From Rotaria sp. Silwood1 (lineage: Eukaryota; Rotifera; Eurotatoria; Philodinida; Philodinidae): a DNA stretch of 64,000 bases. This document shows positions 23,303-36,148 of this stretch, one piece after another. Within the stretch, counting starts at the first letter, position 1. The number at the start of each line of letters is the position of its first letter. The notes below the pieces were generated by a model. That model saw nothing but the letters and a program-made list of their open reading frames with translations, searched no databases and was not told the DNA's origin. The position numbers were made by a program, and so were the translations under genes. The stretch covers positions 1-64,000 of the forward strand of contig CAJNOP010000707.1 in the NCBI GenBank assembly GCA_905250075.1, in the 5' to 3' direction.

Positions 23303-24632
23303 GATTCATGAGAATTCTTTTCTCCAGTTTCTCTACAACAAGTATATCTATATGTTGATGATGATGCATCAGTTCGAAAACTTCGGTATACAGTTCGCCC
23401 ATTTAATGGTTGTGGACTACGATAATTTTCAGAAAAAATATCTAATCGAAACATTTCCAATTCATCGTCACTAAGTTGAATAGATGTTTGAAATACAGTC
23501 CAAATAACATTTTCACTGCATGGAGGTGTTGTTAATGAACCTGAGTAACGATAAAAATTGTTTAAATTTGTATTCATCAAAGTTGATAATTGTAAACTAA
23601 TTACAGCTGACTCATTTGTATCATTTAATTGATTAGCTGTTGAAAAATATTTTTCCCATGCAGCTAATGTGTCATTATTAGTATTGATAGTTTCTCTCTT
23701 TGTTTTACGTTTTTTTCTTGTATGATCAGTTGATTCAGAATGATTTGAATTTGATTTAATAGTCTGAATAAATATGCCAAGTACCGCATATTGATTTATT
23801 GCCGAGTTTAAATAAACACAATGAATTTCACTAGCATATTTTTCATCATTTCTTAATATAAAATATACATTATCAATTAAGTTTCTTCTTTAATAGATGA
23901 TCATAAGTTTTTCATTATGTTCAAGCAGAGAAATGTTTGAAGAGCGTCTTGTGTTAGATTTCTTATTTTTAATTACTAATTAATAGCAAAAAACTCTTCG
24001 GAACACTACAAGAATTTTGAAGATTTGAAAGCCGTTGTAGAGGTGTAAAAAAATCAAAAAATCATTTTCGTTTGAATCTTTCTTGATTTTCAACTCAAAA
24101 TCTTGAAAACTTAATCTTTTCTCATTAATTATATTGGTTAAAGTTTCAATTGCTTAATTATTTAAATACTCAAAAGAGAATCTACTACTATGAGTGAAGA
24201 GAGTATTTTTTAAAAATCTAATTAACGAATATTTAATTACATTTGATGTTCACTGCCAGATTTATAGTTTTGGCCCCAATGAAGATGAAAATTAACAAAT
24301 TCATACGTTCCTTTTAAGTCACCGCCACTCAATGTTAAAGGAAACGCAGTTTTGTTGACTTGTGTAGCTTCAATTGAATGTCCATTATTTGTTATTAGAA
24401 AATTTTGTGCTGCAGTAGTAGCAGATGAAAATTGAAAACGAGGAAATGCTTTATAAACAGTACATGCTGTTTGAATATTGATTGGCGACTGAAACATTCC
24501 TTGACAGTTTGGATATGAATCTTCCCAAACATCTGGGCCAGCATCACCATAATTCCAATGAGTTCCTTGTGATAAAGAAGTATTAACTGAACACAATAAT
24601 ATAAAAACTATCAATAGCCAATGCAAATGCAT
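23287..24632 (-). CDS. Secreted alpha-carbonic anhydrase (CA-A), tail truncated
   Basis: Exons 24632-24241 and 23851-23287 (intron 389 nt, phase 2) give 318 residues. A signal peptide (about 1-22) precedes HWNYGDAGPD. Zinc ligands are His116 and His118 (FHLHWG) and His141 (EIHCVY). Glu128 (GSEH), the proton-shuttle His85 (NNGH) and LTTPPC are present, so CO2 hydration activity is expected. Cys43 and the Cys of TTPPC can form the usual disulfide of secreted forms. A basic insert (RKKRKTKRE) lies between the third His and the C-terminal half and is shared with CA-B. A 105-bp insertion (see 23186-23302) replaced the hydrophobic C-terminal tail seen in CA-B with Leu-Asp-Asp-stop. CA-A is therefore probably soluble, whereas its relatives look membrane- or GPI-attached. 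Confidence 0.9.
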
Positions 24633-24666
24633 GATGATCGATTTATTAGTTAATGAGAAATATCAG

Positions 24667-24673
24667 CTTTATA
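24667..24673 (-). promoter_or_regulatory. TATA-like box upstream of CA-A
   Basis: TATAAAG on the minus strand, about 35 nt before the ATG. The same box and its flanks are kept in copy B (44119-44125), within a conserved upstream block of about 60 bp. Position and conservation suggest a core promoter. Confidence 0.45.
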
Positions 24674-24699
24674 TTGTGATAAATTATACTCTTGACGAT

Positions 24700-27600
24700 A
24701 TAGATAAATGAATCAATATATTTGAATTTGACTTCTAGTTTCTTTTTTTGGACACAGGGGAGTAACCTTTTTTTTCTGCAGTGAAAATGAAACACTATTC
24801 TTTTTATATATCTATTCATTAACGTGGATGATATGTGATGTCACTACCTTGATGCATTGAAAGCGTAAACTAAAAGTTGATTAATTGATTATTATTTTCT
24901 TAACAGAGGTTACCTTAATGATTCAGATATTTTTATTTTTCCTTTCATTACCAAATGTTATTGATTTTTAAATGATTAAATGAAAGCAACTATTTAGATT
25001 TTTACGTTTTAGTTATTTGATTTTTCGTTTTTCTCTTTCGTAAATATACAGATATATCAATACATATATTGTTTTTTTCTTTTTGAAATAGGAATTGGAA
25101 ATAAGTGTACTATGAATCAAGTTGAATATTTTAGAAAAACTAAATTACTGTGTTGTGCCATAATGAATAATATATAAATAGAATTTAACTGTGTGCAAAT
25201 AAATTATTTTCTGTATGAGTATAGAAATATATCTATATCACCTTCTAACGAGACGATGCTACTTCAAATTTTACTATCATATATCCATAAAATATCACCT
25301 GTTGAATATTTTAGAGCATTTGATATTACCAAGAAAAGGAGACAAATCATATATTTATCTCGAATAACAAGACTTTCGATCATCAATTTTTTTCCAGTAT
25401 TCATTTCAGAGTTTCATTTCACAAAAAAATGTAGGCACTGCTCTTCATCAACTACACTCTCAACCTCACTTTTTTACAATAATCTGTTTGATCTCTAAAA
25501 ACAAAGCACTGAATGTCAATGCGTTATGTTTATCATATAGAAACTCCGAAGAAAAGATCAGGAAAACCATAGTTCGAAAAAAAATTGACGATCAAAACTA
25601 CTTTTTCTCATTCATGTAATTGACGAGTATTATAATTGAATCGATATTTACAATGATTGCAGATACGCACTATTCCTTACAATGTTCATTGTCCGAGTAA
25701 TAAATTCATTAGAGATAGTAATAATAATTATTATGATTATTATTGTCTCATACATATCATAAATAATACAAAAAGTTCGTACAGTTTTTTTGTGAATCGA
25801 AGATGAGAATCCAAATTGCTGTCTTTGTTTATTGTAACTTCAAAACTATATTTGAATTGTACTTTATTTAGAACTGCGTAATATTTTTTTATAGAGATTT
25901 TTCTCAAGGGCAGCCTCTACTCTTCATTAAACATAGTTACACATAGTTAAGGCAATGATTAATGAACTAGATAAGGAAGTAAAAATCATGTTTTTGATGA
26001 ATTAGCATGCAGAACGAAGCAATAAATATCAATTAATATTAGGTGTGCATCTCATATATTTTTGCGAATGAAAAAAAACTAAAATGTCATTATTCATTGA
26101 TATATATTATCGGGCATTATAAAAATAGAATCATGTTAGCTGTCCTATCTTTTCGAAGAGTAAACATCGTTGTAAAATTTTGAGCTACTGAATGACTATT
26201 TTACTATGAAAAAATTATTATTTTTATCATGGTGAAAATGAAATATTTTACACAGATACAATTTTCATTCGAATATTGAAATAAATTTTAGGTAATAAGA
26301 ATATTTTCAGATATTTTGTAATAAAGTTATTCGATTCTAACTTTCATTCGAGTTTCAATTATTAAAATCAAATAAATTAATAAATGTATTTCTATTAATA
26401 AAGTGCATGATAAATGAATAGCTTATTTGTAAACATATATATCAATCAATTTTATCTTTTGCCACTGTTTAGTTCTTTATTTTTATCATAACTCAATTGA
26501 ACTTTACGATTTACTGAACTCATAATATGACATCTTTTTACACCTTAGCATGATCAGAAATAGGTTTTAGTTAGTAAAAACAATACTATAAATCACCCTC
26601 ATCAGCTTATGATTTAGTCTTTTTATAAATCAAGTACCACACAAAAAATACACAACTCGAGAAAATTGTCTGTTTTTGTTGTTTTTATACATGTTTAAAT
26701 AAAGGTCGACGAGCTCAATAAGAATATGTATATTTTCAATTTTTTTGAAGACTTTTTTGATAAAGACATCGACGTTTTTCATACTAAATCACTAATATAT
26801 TTTTTTCAATTTCAAAAAACGATTCTACTTTCATGCTGATTGCAAAACTAATGTTTAAATTTGCTATAAAATATGGTGTTTGTGAGGCTAATTTGTGATA
26901 CTATTCAAGTATGTTATCATCATTAAGCGCATTAGATCATAAAATGACCGATCAGTAAAATTTCAATCAGTCGATAACATTTTTTGTAAAGCTATCTAAC
27001 TTTTATATGCCCTTGAAACTGGCAGACATTATGTTTGAAAAATATAATTGTGGTTTTTCAAAATATCACTTTATTGAAGAACATTGTTCAATTTTGGTTC
27101 AGTACTAGAGGTTCGCAAAGTAGGCATGGTACAAACAAATGTTTAGGGTAGGAGTAGAGTGTTGATCATATTTATAGTAGCATTTGTGAAAAACAACTTG
27201 AACATCATTCATAACATCTTTCTGATTTAGAAGAGTTCGGTCGTTAGATTGAAGCGAAACTAAGTTTCAGTACAGAATAATCAGTATTAGATTGGTGAAG
27301 CGCATGTTTAGCGAACTGTTCACAAATTAGTGTATTAGACAAAAGTTATTGAGAGTTCCAACAAGTTCAGTGTAAGCGAAACACTTTTGAAAGAGAAAAG
27401 ACCGAAATTGTGCAGCGATATTGTTAATGATATTTTCTCCTTACAAAACTTTTAAAATAAGTGATAATTTTTTAATTGATTATCATTAGTAAATAAAATA
27501 TAAAGAAAGAATAACGAAGAAAACTTCATGTTGACATATGTTGAAACCTGAAAAACTTAGGCTGGGGCAAAGAGTCATAGACTTTCATGGAAAAATGAAA

Positions 27601-29048
27601 CTCAATATTCGAATTCTGATAAAGAAAATCTCGTATTACTGCCACAATTTCATATTTTAGGAGTCGAAAACCAGAGGTGAACCGATTTTTCCTCGACAAA
27701 GTCATACCTTTCAAGTGAAACATTTGGCATTTCCAATAGTACATAAAACTTAGATATATTATGACATAGAAAAAGCTAGATAGCTCTGCAAAAGATTTTA
27801 CTGATCTGTTGAAATATCACCTACTGCTCATTTTATAATGATAACATACTTGACTAGTACCACAGATTAGTTTCATAGATTCAGTTTCATAATTAGCATG
27901 AATAGGAAAATCTTTTTAAAAGTGAAAAAATGTACTTTTAGAAAAGAAATTGATTTTTTTGTTAAAAGACTACAAAGTTTTGCTGAAAATTTGTATTTCT
28001 TGCATTTGTTATGTTTGCATCATATATGTATTGAAATATGGTTCTCTTGAGTTTCTCTTTGAAATGAAAATAAAAATCAATGTACCATTTTTGTGTGTAG
28101 TAACTTAATTAAAAATTCCTCTCTCACTGGGTATCGTAAGCATAATACTGTTGATGAGATCAGAGCTGCTAACTCTCTACTTTTGTTCTGACTTGAAATG
28201 TCATTAGATCAATTAATGTTTCTGATTTTTCGCATATATATGTTACTCGATAATTCTCTATTAATATATTGTTATAGTTTTAACTGTTCACTTAATTTAT
28301 TTTTATTTAAATAAGGTAATAACAAGCTGTTGCACGGAATAGCAAAATAAAATCAAAGAGACAGTAATTATAAATATTTTTCATAAAAGCAAGGTGAAAG
28401 TAAACGCTATGTTCTTTGATTATATCATTAATACCAGGCATGTTTCAAAAAAATACAATTATCATAACGAAAACAACAAATGTTCAAGCATATATAACAA
28501 AACTGTAGGCAATAAATGATACTTATGACAAGTGGCAACAACATTTACACTTGACAATCAATGTTTTCAACAGTGCGAACACAAAATTTATGGTGCCATT
28601 ATTGTAGAAATAGCATGCCGTTGTAAAAGTACTCTTGAATAATAAGAGTATGTAGTTAGCATTTGATTTCCAAAACATAAGAGTTCGATTGACAGTTTTG
28701 AATCAGATTTCAACAAATATACCAAGAATAATGATTGAATTAACTTTTTATCTCACTGAAATGTATCAATAGAATAGTAAGCATCTTAGTTGTTAGATAA
28801 TTATTTGCTGTATACAATCAATCATACAGATGTCAAACTTTGACTCATTGCTATTGCTGCTGAGATGTTATAGAATATAAACAATGGGTTGCATTATTTA
28901 TTTTGCAATATGTTGAAAGATAGAATTCAAACTATAGAAAATTATCATAAAAATTAAAATTTGTTTGATATAACTCTATCAATCATATCACTATTTATTC
29001 AAATAATATATATTCTTTTTCTCTTAAAATGTAATTTGATTAAAATAT
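24700..29048. other. Non-coding part of copy A with a ~1-kb extra segment
   Basis: Aligns with 44150-47550 of copy B except for about 1 kb at 26855-27855 that B lacks. An open frame at 25193-25498 is not kept open in B and is rejected. No gene was found, and the extra segment showed no transposon ends. Confidence 0.45.
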
Positions 29049-29110
29049 AATAAAATCGATCAAAATAATAACAATAATTCAAAATGTTGAATAGTAAAAT
29101 TTTTCAAATG
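29049..29110 (-). pseudogene. Remnant of the 3' end of a CA-C homologue
   Basis: About 60 bp align with the end of the last exon of CA-C (47549-47610). A TGA occurs within the old tail. Homology stops abruptly at about 29110, where GT-rich sequence begins. So copy A once bordered, or contained, a further CA gene that was cut away at this breakpoint. Confidence 0.6.
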
Positions 29111-29406
29111 GAGATATGGCTGTGGATGTGTGTAGAACTGCAAGAAGAACATCAACACTTCCCGCCCACTATGATCTATAGTATCATTTCTGTCATTAGA
29201 GTGTCATTGGAGATTTGTTTAGGTCAGATACTGATTGAATACGAGTTGAACTACACATATGCGTTTCCCGTCCTCAAGGAGTTAAAACCGGTTCTCTGAC
29301 TTCTTCGTAGGACTCAAATATATAAAAAACAAATCATGCATCGGTTTCTTGTAAGACGTACACCTTCCAACAACAATTTTGCCTCTCTTTATCTTTTTAT
29401 GATGTC

Positions 29407-29537
29407 AAATTTTGTAGTAAGTTTATTACTGAGTAGAGATATAACATGAAAGTTTTATTGCATTTTAGTGCACAGGTGGCTTTAATAAAACTTCCATATC
29501 ATATCTTTACTCAGTAATAAACTTGATGTAAAATATG
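29407..29537. repeat. Inverted repeat, ~50-bp arms
   Basis: The left arm (TAGTAAGTTTATTACTGAGT, continuing to TTTTATT) pairs with a right arm that contains ACTCAGTAATAAACTTGATG, around a loop of about 20 nt. Imperfect but extensive. Confidence 0.65.
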
Positions 29538-29694
29538 AAAGAACAAAAGAAGGAAAAAGTGAAAAAAGCTTTTGTTTGAGGGTCTTAAATGACTTGTTTT
29601 ATATTTGAATCGATTTTCCTTTCGTAATAATACATCGAGTTGTATGATCTTTGTAAATTTTGTTCGAGACAGATCGTGTTAGTGTTTTTACAAG

Positions 29695-29805
29695 TGTGGA
29701 TTAGTGTTGGACGATGGAAAGTTCACACCAGGGCCTAAACCCACATCGTCAAAATGGTTAGACAGTAAAACATCCACAGCATCCATATTCACACTCACAT
29801 CTTAC
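29695..29805. repeat. GT/CA palindromic repeat (copy 7)
   Basis: GTGTGGATTAGTGTTGG on the left; AAACCCACATCG, ACATCCACAGC and ATTCACACTCACATC on the right. A degenerate member of the family. It underlies an open frame at 29704-29907 that I reject. Confidence 0.5.
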
Positions 29806-30032
29806 ATCCTGTTCTACTTTTTCGAGTTGCAAACATACGTGGATCGTTCAATGATAATGGGCGAAGAGTTTTACTTAAAAACGGATGCACCTCTCTTAAT
29901 GCATTAGATGATTAATAGGTGCATGCGTTTCACAAGGAATACATGACTTCTATTTTTTGAGTGCCTTATAACTCAGAAAGAGAAGTATCGTCATGGCTAA
30001 GGATGTTAGAGCTCCTGTTTCTTCAGCTTCCG

Positions 30033-30320
30033 GGTTCTAAGGTATGAGAATTCACTTGAAAATTCGTTTGCACGCATTTTCGAGTATTCAGATATGCTTA
30101 GACATGCGTTTTCTGTCAACTTGCATCAAACTACTGTAGGTTCCGGGATATCTGGAAATGGGAACGTGCATCTGATTTTGGGGTCCTAGGAAAGGGAATC
30201 CACCTGAAAATTTGTTTCAACGCGTGTTTTATCGTCTTGAGATTTCTGGATATACATTTTCTTTCAATTTATATCAAGTCACTAGGAGTTCTTCGATTGC
30301 TGGGCGTGGAGCACGAAAAT
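30033..30320 (+). repeat. Two diverged direct copies of a ~147-bp unit
   Basis: Starts at 30033 (GGTTCTAAGG) and 30180 (GGTCCTAGG). Shared blocks in order: GAAT(T)CAC(T/C)TGAAAATT, TTGTTTC/GCACGC, CAGATAT/GGATATAC, TTTTCT.TCAA, ATCAA(A/G)T/CACTA. Unclassified. Confidence 0.55.
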
Positions 30321-33300
30321 GACATCCCTAAGTCCTGGCTGAAACTTTTGGTAAATTACTAGGGACAAGAGACCTGTTCAATAGTAAAGAGCTTCTAGTG
30401 AGGGTCCTGAGTGTGGTCATTTATGGCAGCATTTCGCTAAGAACTATATGGAACTAGAGAAAGTTTCCAGTAATTTGTTCGCGCAAAAATTTCCTCGTAA
30501 ATTACTCTTGACACAGATTACAGACGTTCTTGCAGCATTGTATTGAATTTTAAGCTAAAACAACAGTTACAATTTTTTCTGCTAAAAAGTTGTTTGCTAA
30601 GCAATGTAACGTGTATAAAAGGTTTTTGTACATGGATTTCATTCACTAAAATATAATATAATATAACGAATAAAGATTTCCTCTGTGAACTGCTTTGTGA
30701 CGCCATGATAGAGATTTGATTATAGTAAAGTTTTACCGTAATTTCATGTTGGTACTCTTTCTCTTCCTTTTTTATCAGAGCTGTAGCGGTCGAGAAAATC
30801 AATTACTAATTTGATTAGGTCATTTCAAATAGGGCTCATATCAGTAAAATCTAGAAACGTTTTTTTGAAAAAATTACTGCTAAAAATGGACATATTTCGC
30901 AGGGAAAAGTTTTGAGAACATATTGTAACAAAACCGTGGTAAAGAAACGCTTTCTAATATTCATAATGGGATAATGGTACTCATCAGGTTCTTTGGAACG
31001 CGCTTGGTATGCATAACTGTTGATTGCCGACAGCATGTTGGAAATAAATTATATTTGACAACTCCTGAGATCTGAATCATTTTGTGGGACCGTATTCACT
31101 CTGGCGTGGACTACAAGAAAATTTCATTTTGATGAACAATAGGTAAACTTAGAGGGCGCGTTCTTATGGATTTTAAAGAATCGAACTACCGATCTCAAAG
31201 GGTTCTGTGTGATTCAACTAGACCCAAGTTCTAGCTTTCTTTTTTTCTATAAAAAGATTTAAAGAAACCTGGCGCTATCTTTGACTTTTTTAATATGTCA
31301 GGATCTAAGCTCACTCCAGTATAAAACCCTGGCTACACTGCTAACATATGCGTCCTTACTTCGCCATCAAGGGGTGCTGTGGAAGTTACAATCGTTTCCA
31401 ATCTAACTTAAAATTTCTTCGCTGCCTTCCTAATGCAAAGAAAGCATACACCAATGTTTCATTATTAAACATCTAATACGAGTTATGATTTAAAACAACA
31501 GCATAACTGTTAGCACTTTAATGAACATATGTATCGTACAGGTTGATCATGGCTGCGAAAAGGAATAGGGCACTAGATTTTTCTTATTATTATACAACGA
31601 CTTAAGAGTATATCAGTACTTGTACAAAAATTATCAATATTATAGTATTGGACAATCAGTTCGCGGACCAGAGTTAGCTTCTTTTATAAGGAACTCTTTT
31701 GTATATTATTGCACAGGTCACATTATAAGGGTCCTAAATGTAAAGAGGCAATCAAAATCGAATGCGAGACTCCTGCACAAAAAATCCATAGACGTTTGTT
31801 TTTGCGTCGTTATTAAGAGTCAGTAATCTATAATCTTTGCGCAGCAAATATCTTTCTGCCGACGATATACGGAATAGTATTTTCTTCGTTGAAGGATCAT
31901 AAATATTCAACTAAGGAAATATGCAATAGGATTTATTATTTCTTAGACTGAAGTCAGATAACGAAGTTTTCATAATTTTAGTGTCCATTTGACATAAATC
32001 TTTCTTCTATTAATAGTAAAACAGACTTCATCTTCTTCACAAATCAAATATTCTTCAAATGACCGACAAGAAAAGTTGGGTTTGATGCGTAGAAGTATGA
32101 TAAGTAGTCAATTGTGGAAATGCGCAATAAGTCCTGTTCTCTATATGCATAGTGATTTGCTCCTGCCAAACATGTTAATAAGCGACTAATATGTCAGACA
32201 TTTGGTTGACAGAGACGTTTTGAGTTTCGAATGAAAGATGTAGTCGAACATTGCCTCCTCTATAAATATTTGATTAGTAGAAAAGCTTGATATTCTATCC
32301 AACTAAACGTCACTAAACTGTGTAGGCAAATTTATCGGTAGTATCAATATCGTTCTATGCAATGCGATATCAGATATATTCAAGATGCTTTACTTGTGCA
32401 ATTTTGTCATGCATTTTCTAATAATATCCTTAACAGTAAGTTTGGATCAATATCTGAGACAACAAATATATTTTCTAAAAGTTACAGAACGTTTCGAGCA
32501 TCATAGTATGGACACTTCATTAAGAGTTATAGCAAAAGTCGAAACAATAATTTATAAATCTAAATTAGATAAAATATATTATGAATCAAGAACTATCAAA
32601 ATACGAAAACGAAGAACGCTTATGTCATAATCTTGAAATTGCAAAATCGAAATCGCTAGGTAAAACAGAAAAATTAAAACTCTAATTCGGAGAAATGTTT
32701 GATTCATTGTTATAACAGTTTTAATGGAACTCGACGAGAATTATTTGATACAACTGGCAGAAAATAATTGTGTAAGTTTTTTCTCGTTTCTGTTTACCAT
32801 CATCTGTACGGTTTCCTAGCCATGAATAATCCCGTCCTGTCCATCATTCCATATGTGATCGTTCACTTACTGAGGTAAAAATAGAAATGAGAGCTTCATG
32901 TGACAAATTTGCAATGAGAGAAAAGCGTAGCCAATTCAATATCGGTTAATATTACTTGGTATTCCGTTGCATCTACTCTCTTTGTCTATCAGCCAATGTT
33001 CAGCATTAATACCCAGGCAACTCAATATTTAAAGTATTATGACAAACAGGCAGGATAGAGCACTATCTTGGTAGAACAAATGAATGCAGAAAAAATATCT
33101 TACCGAGACGCAGATGACATGAAAAGTTCACATGAAGAACTAGAACTGGTAGAACATGTTCTATGAACAAGCAACATTTGTCACACAAGCGATTGATATG
33201 GTTTGTCCTATCTGGTCCGATCGGATGGAGAATATAGTTTGTCCAAACGTAACGTTGTGACGTTTTCGACACATTCTTTTTCTATTATCTCGGAAACTGT

Positions 33301-35234
33301 GAGAGCTAGAAAGTTCATCCAAACACCATCCGATACAGATTATCGTGTTCTATTTATGCTATCAAAACGACATTTTTTCGTTAGAGGCTCGAGCTTGTAG
33401 AGAGTGTTTTTGGTTGCGTAACGCTGTGACATAAAAAGACCCTCAATTTGCAGTTATCTTATTTAAGTTCTAATTTTCTGCGAAAGATGATCTCCAAATG
33501 AAATGTTCCTAGAGTCAATTTGTAGAGCATCAAACGAGCTTTTTAAAGGTAAAAAAGGCTTCCCTCTAGATATTGTTACTCGTATGAGAAGCCCAAAATC
33601 AAAATGTAATGATGTAACACGGTTTTTTGTCCACGAGTTTGGAGGCTCTTAACCTGCTCAGAAATATTTGATTTTCACAAATATTGATCTTTCTGTCTAT
33701 CTAATCGTTCTACGCAAGAATCAAACTCCTACAGAAAAAAGGGAGCTCCTTAACTGTAGAATACAATGGAAGCTGTAGAAGAATGTACAAGTTGTTCTTG
33801 ACAACGAAAGTTAAAAAAAAAAGGCCATTTTTCAGAGAATTAAATTCTGTACCAAACGTTATGTCATTCAGCAGTTTTTGAACAAAATTCTTGTTTAGAA
33901 AGTTCAAAAGAGAGATTTTTGAAAAGTTAAAAACTTGATTTTCGATGTTAAAATCCAGTTTTTAAAGAGCAGATGTCCAATTCGTAATCAATATGAAAAA
34001 CTGCATGTAGGAATGTGTTCAGATCTACTCGACTCGAAAAAGAAATTTTCAAAAACTTGATCAGCGAAGTATCGCATTACATGGACAGGCCGAATAACCG
34101 TAATTCTCCAAAAGGAAACTCCTCAAGGACATTCGCACGTTTTTGACCTATTTTCTCCTTATACCATTCTCTATGTGTACGCTCGCTTTGTAGTCAAATT
34201 TGTGCGATAGGGTTTGCACTGATTCGTAAAGAAAGTATCAGCATGAGACCGATCTCGTACATCTTCACAACTTCGAAACCTCATTAGCATTTTCTAATAA
34301 TATTTGTGTTATTTTGAAACGATTCTCTAGGAAGCTGCAAACTGTCACTCATGTCGCAAAGACGTACAAAGTTTCATATTTCTTCTGAAATCGAAGTGCT
34401 TCGAATATCGTTAAATTTCTAAAATTATGTTAAAATCAATAGAATACCAGTGATGTCTAAAAATCTAATCCAACGTTTTCATCAGTATCACTTCACAGTT
34501 TTGTTTACTTCGTGAAAACAATAGATTTCAGGCAAAAATACGAACGCACTGGACGTTCAGATAGGTGAATGAACTGGTTTAGTCTAACTCTAACATAGAT
34601 TACTTAGATCGGTAGTGAATAGCAAATACTCAAGATAATTCTTTATGCCAACCTGATATTGCAAATTCATTCAGCGCATCTATGTAATCAAGTTCTTCGA
34701 AACTGTCCAATATTTGTGGGAGTGTGCGCCGTCGGTTAGTCACTTCTTCACTAAAGACGCACTTTGGTCTGTTTATTCTTGATTTCCCTCTATCTCCTTG
34801 CGGTGGTTCGTTACTGGTAACTCCAAGGGTAAGTGATTGATCTAATCTATGGAAAAGATAATTCTGAGAAAAAAGGACTTTGTATATTATCTTGTCTGCG
34901 TAATGATTTGTCTATTCGTAATTATGCCTTCAAAACTTTCTTTTCGCAAAAATAGGTACTCATCATGATAAAGTCTAAGATTTCATCCTTAAGATACCCA
35001 TGGATGGCCCAAATAGATACACAGATTAGACAGCATGAAGTATCATTCCCAGAAAGAACAATTTGGTTGACTTTCAAGAAACTTCCGCTCTGCCCAAAGA
35101 ATTTGAGTTACTCGGAACTTCGTATAACCTGTTTGTTTCATTTACAAGAAATTATTTTGTAGCGGTACTCTTCAACAAAGACAGACATGACATTGGACAG
35201 GGTTGCGTCGATGCGCATAGCGATATACAGGCTG

Positions 35235-35288
35235 TAGGTGTAGGTGTGTTTTATGGTCTTCTCTTCAATCAGACTCACACCCACATCC
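35235..35288. repeat. GT/CA palindromic repeat (copy 8)
   Basis: GTAGGTGTAGGTGTG, a spacer of about 25 nt, then GACTCACACCCACATCC. Clear arm pairing. Confidence 0.6.
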
Positions 35289-36148
35289 TAATTAGTCGAA
35301 CAGAATCGGTTCGGCATCAGGATTTCCTAATTCATTTCGGGCTCCGATACACAAATTTATGAGAGCTAATGCAAATATGCTTTTTGTTTTTTTTCATGTA
35401 GCACACGTAATAGAAAAAGACTCCTTATATGACTACAGTCTCTTCTTCAGTCAGAAACAGAAAATATCTCAGTAGAATATTGTAACAAATATGTACACTA
35501 TCGAATAAGATTGAAGTACGCAGAGACGCATCTTGCAAAAGCCCAATATGATTGTGCTCGAATTGACACTGTTGAGTGCACGATATTGCTGAAATTTCTA
35601 AAACCTCATAAACTTACGAAGCTTTGAAAAGTTGAGTAATATCTGAAAATTCTGCGTTTGCAAATCTATCCATTGTTGCAGTCTGTTTTGTAATGAAGTG
35701 TTCGAGAGCAACTGTTCTTTTTCTGCTTTAAGTATGGTATTAAATGTCTCGAGTTTTAGGGAAATTTTTCAAAAGGAAATTCAATAGTGGTTTCAAACTA
35801 TGAGGTTGAATATCGTATTTATTGTCGAGTAGACATACAATTTCACCAGGATTTATCTGATCATCTCTTTCATTTTCCTCTTGGTTTTTTTATTGATACT
35901 TGTAGATAAGAATACTGCACTAGCTGACAACTTTCTTCATCACATACGTTTTATTACCTTGCCGTTTCACTATAACTGATAAAAAAAAGAGAAAACAGAA
36001 GTAAAGTAAAGATCGAAATACATGATTGTGTTAGTGTCTTGTGCAACCATGATTTATTGAGGTAAATTTTATAACTACACAATACCATTATAAAAATGTT
36101 AGACAATCGAAGCAGCAACAGATAATTTCCCAGTCTAAATTCAGTTCA

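Larger units (their letters stand above)
17932..29110 (+). repeat. Segmental duplication, copy A
   Basis: Matches copy B (38937-47610) in the same orientation over most of its length. Examples: 17945-18100 with 38950-39100; 20040-20300 with 40990-41250 (nearly identical); 20850-20980 with 42570-42690; the CA exons; 25030-26500 with 44480-45850; 28010-29110 with 46960-47610. Differences are large indels. Copy A lacks about 900 bp present at 41290-42240. It has extra DNA at about 21000-23105 (Helitron-like remnant) and about 26855-27855. Copy A stops where copy B enters the last exon of the third CA gene. Confidence 0.85.
29111..36148. other. 7-kb intergenic region with small repeats
   Basis: No gene supported. 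GT/CA palindromes lie at 29113-29166, 29695-29805 and 35235-35288. A hairpin lies at 29407-29537 and a diverged direct repeat at 30033-30320. Open frames here (for example 29704-29907, 30851-31036 and 35063-35362) are short, overlap these repeats or have no domain. Confidence 0.45.

Noticed and set aside
25193..25498. 101-residue open frame in copy A
   Set aside because: The matching region of copy B is interrupted, so it is not conserved as coding.
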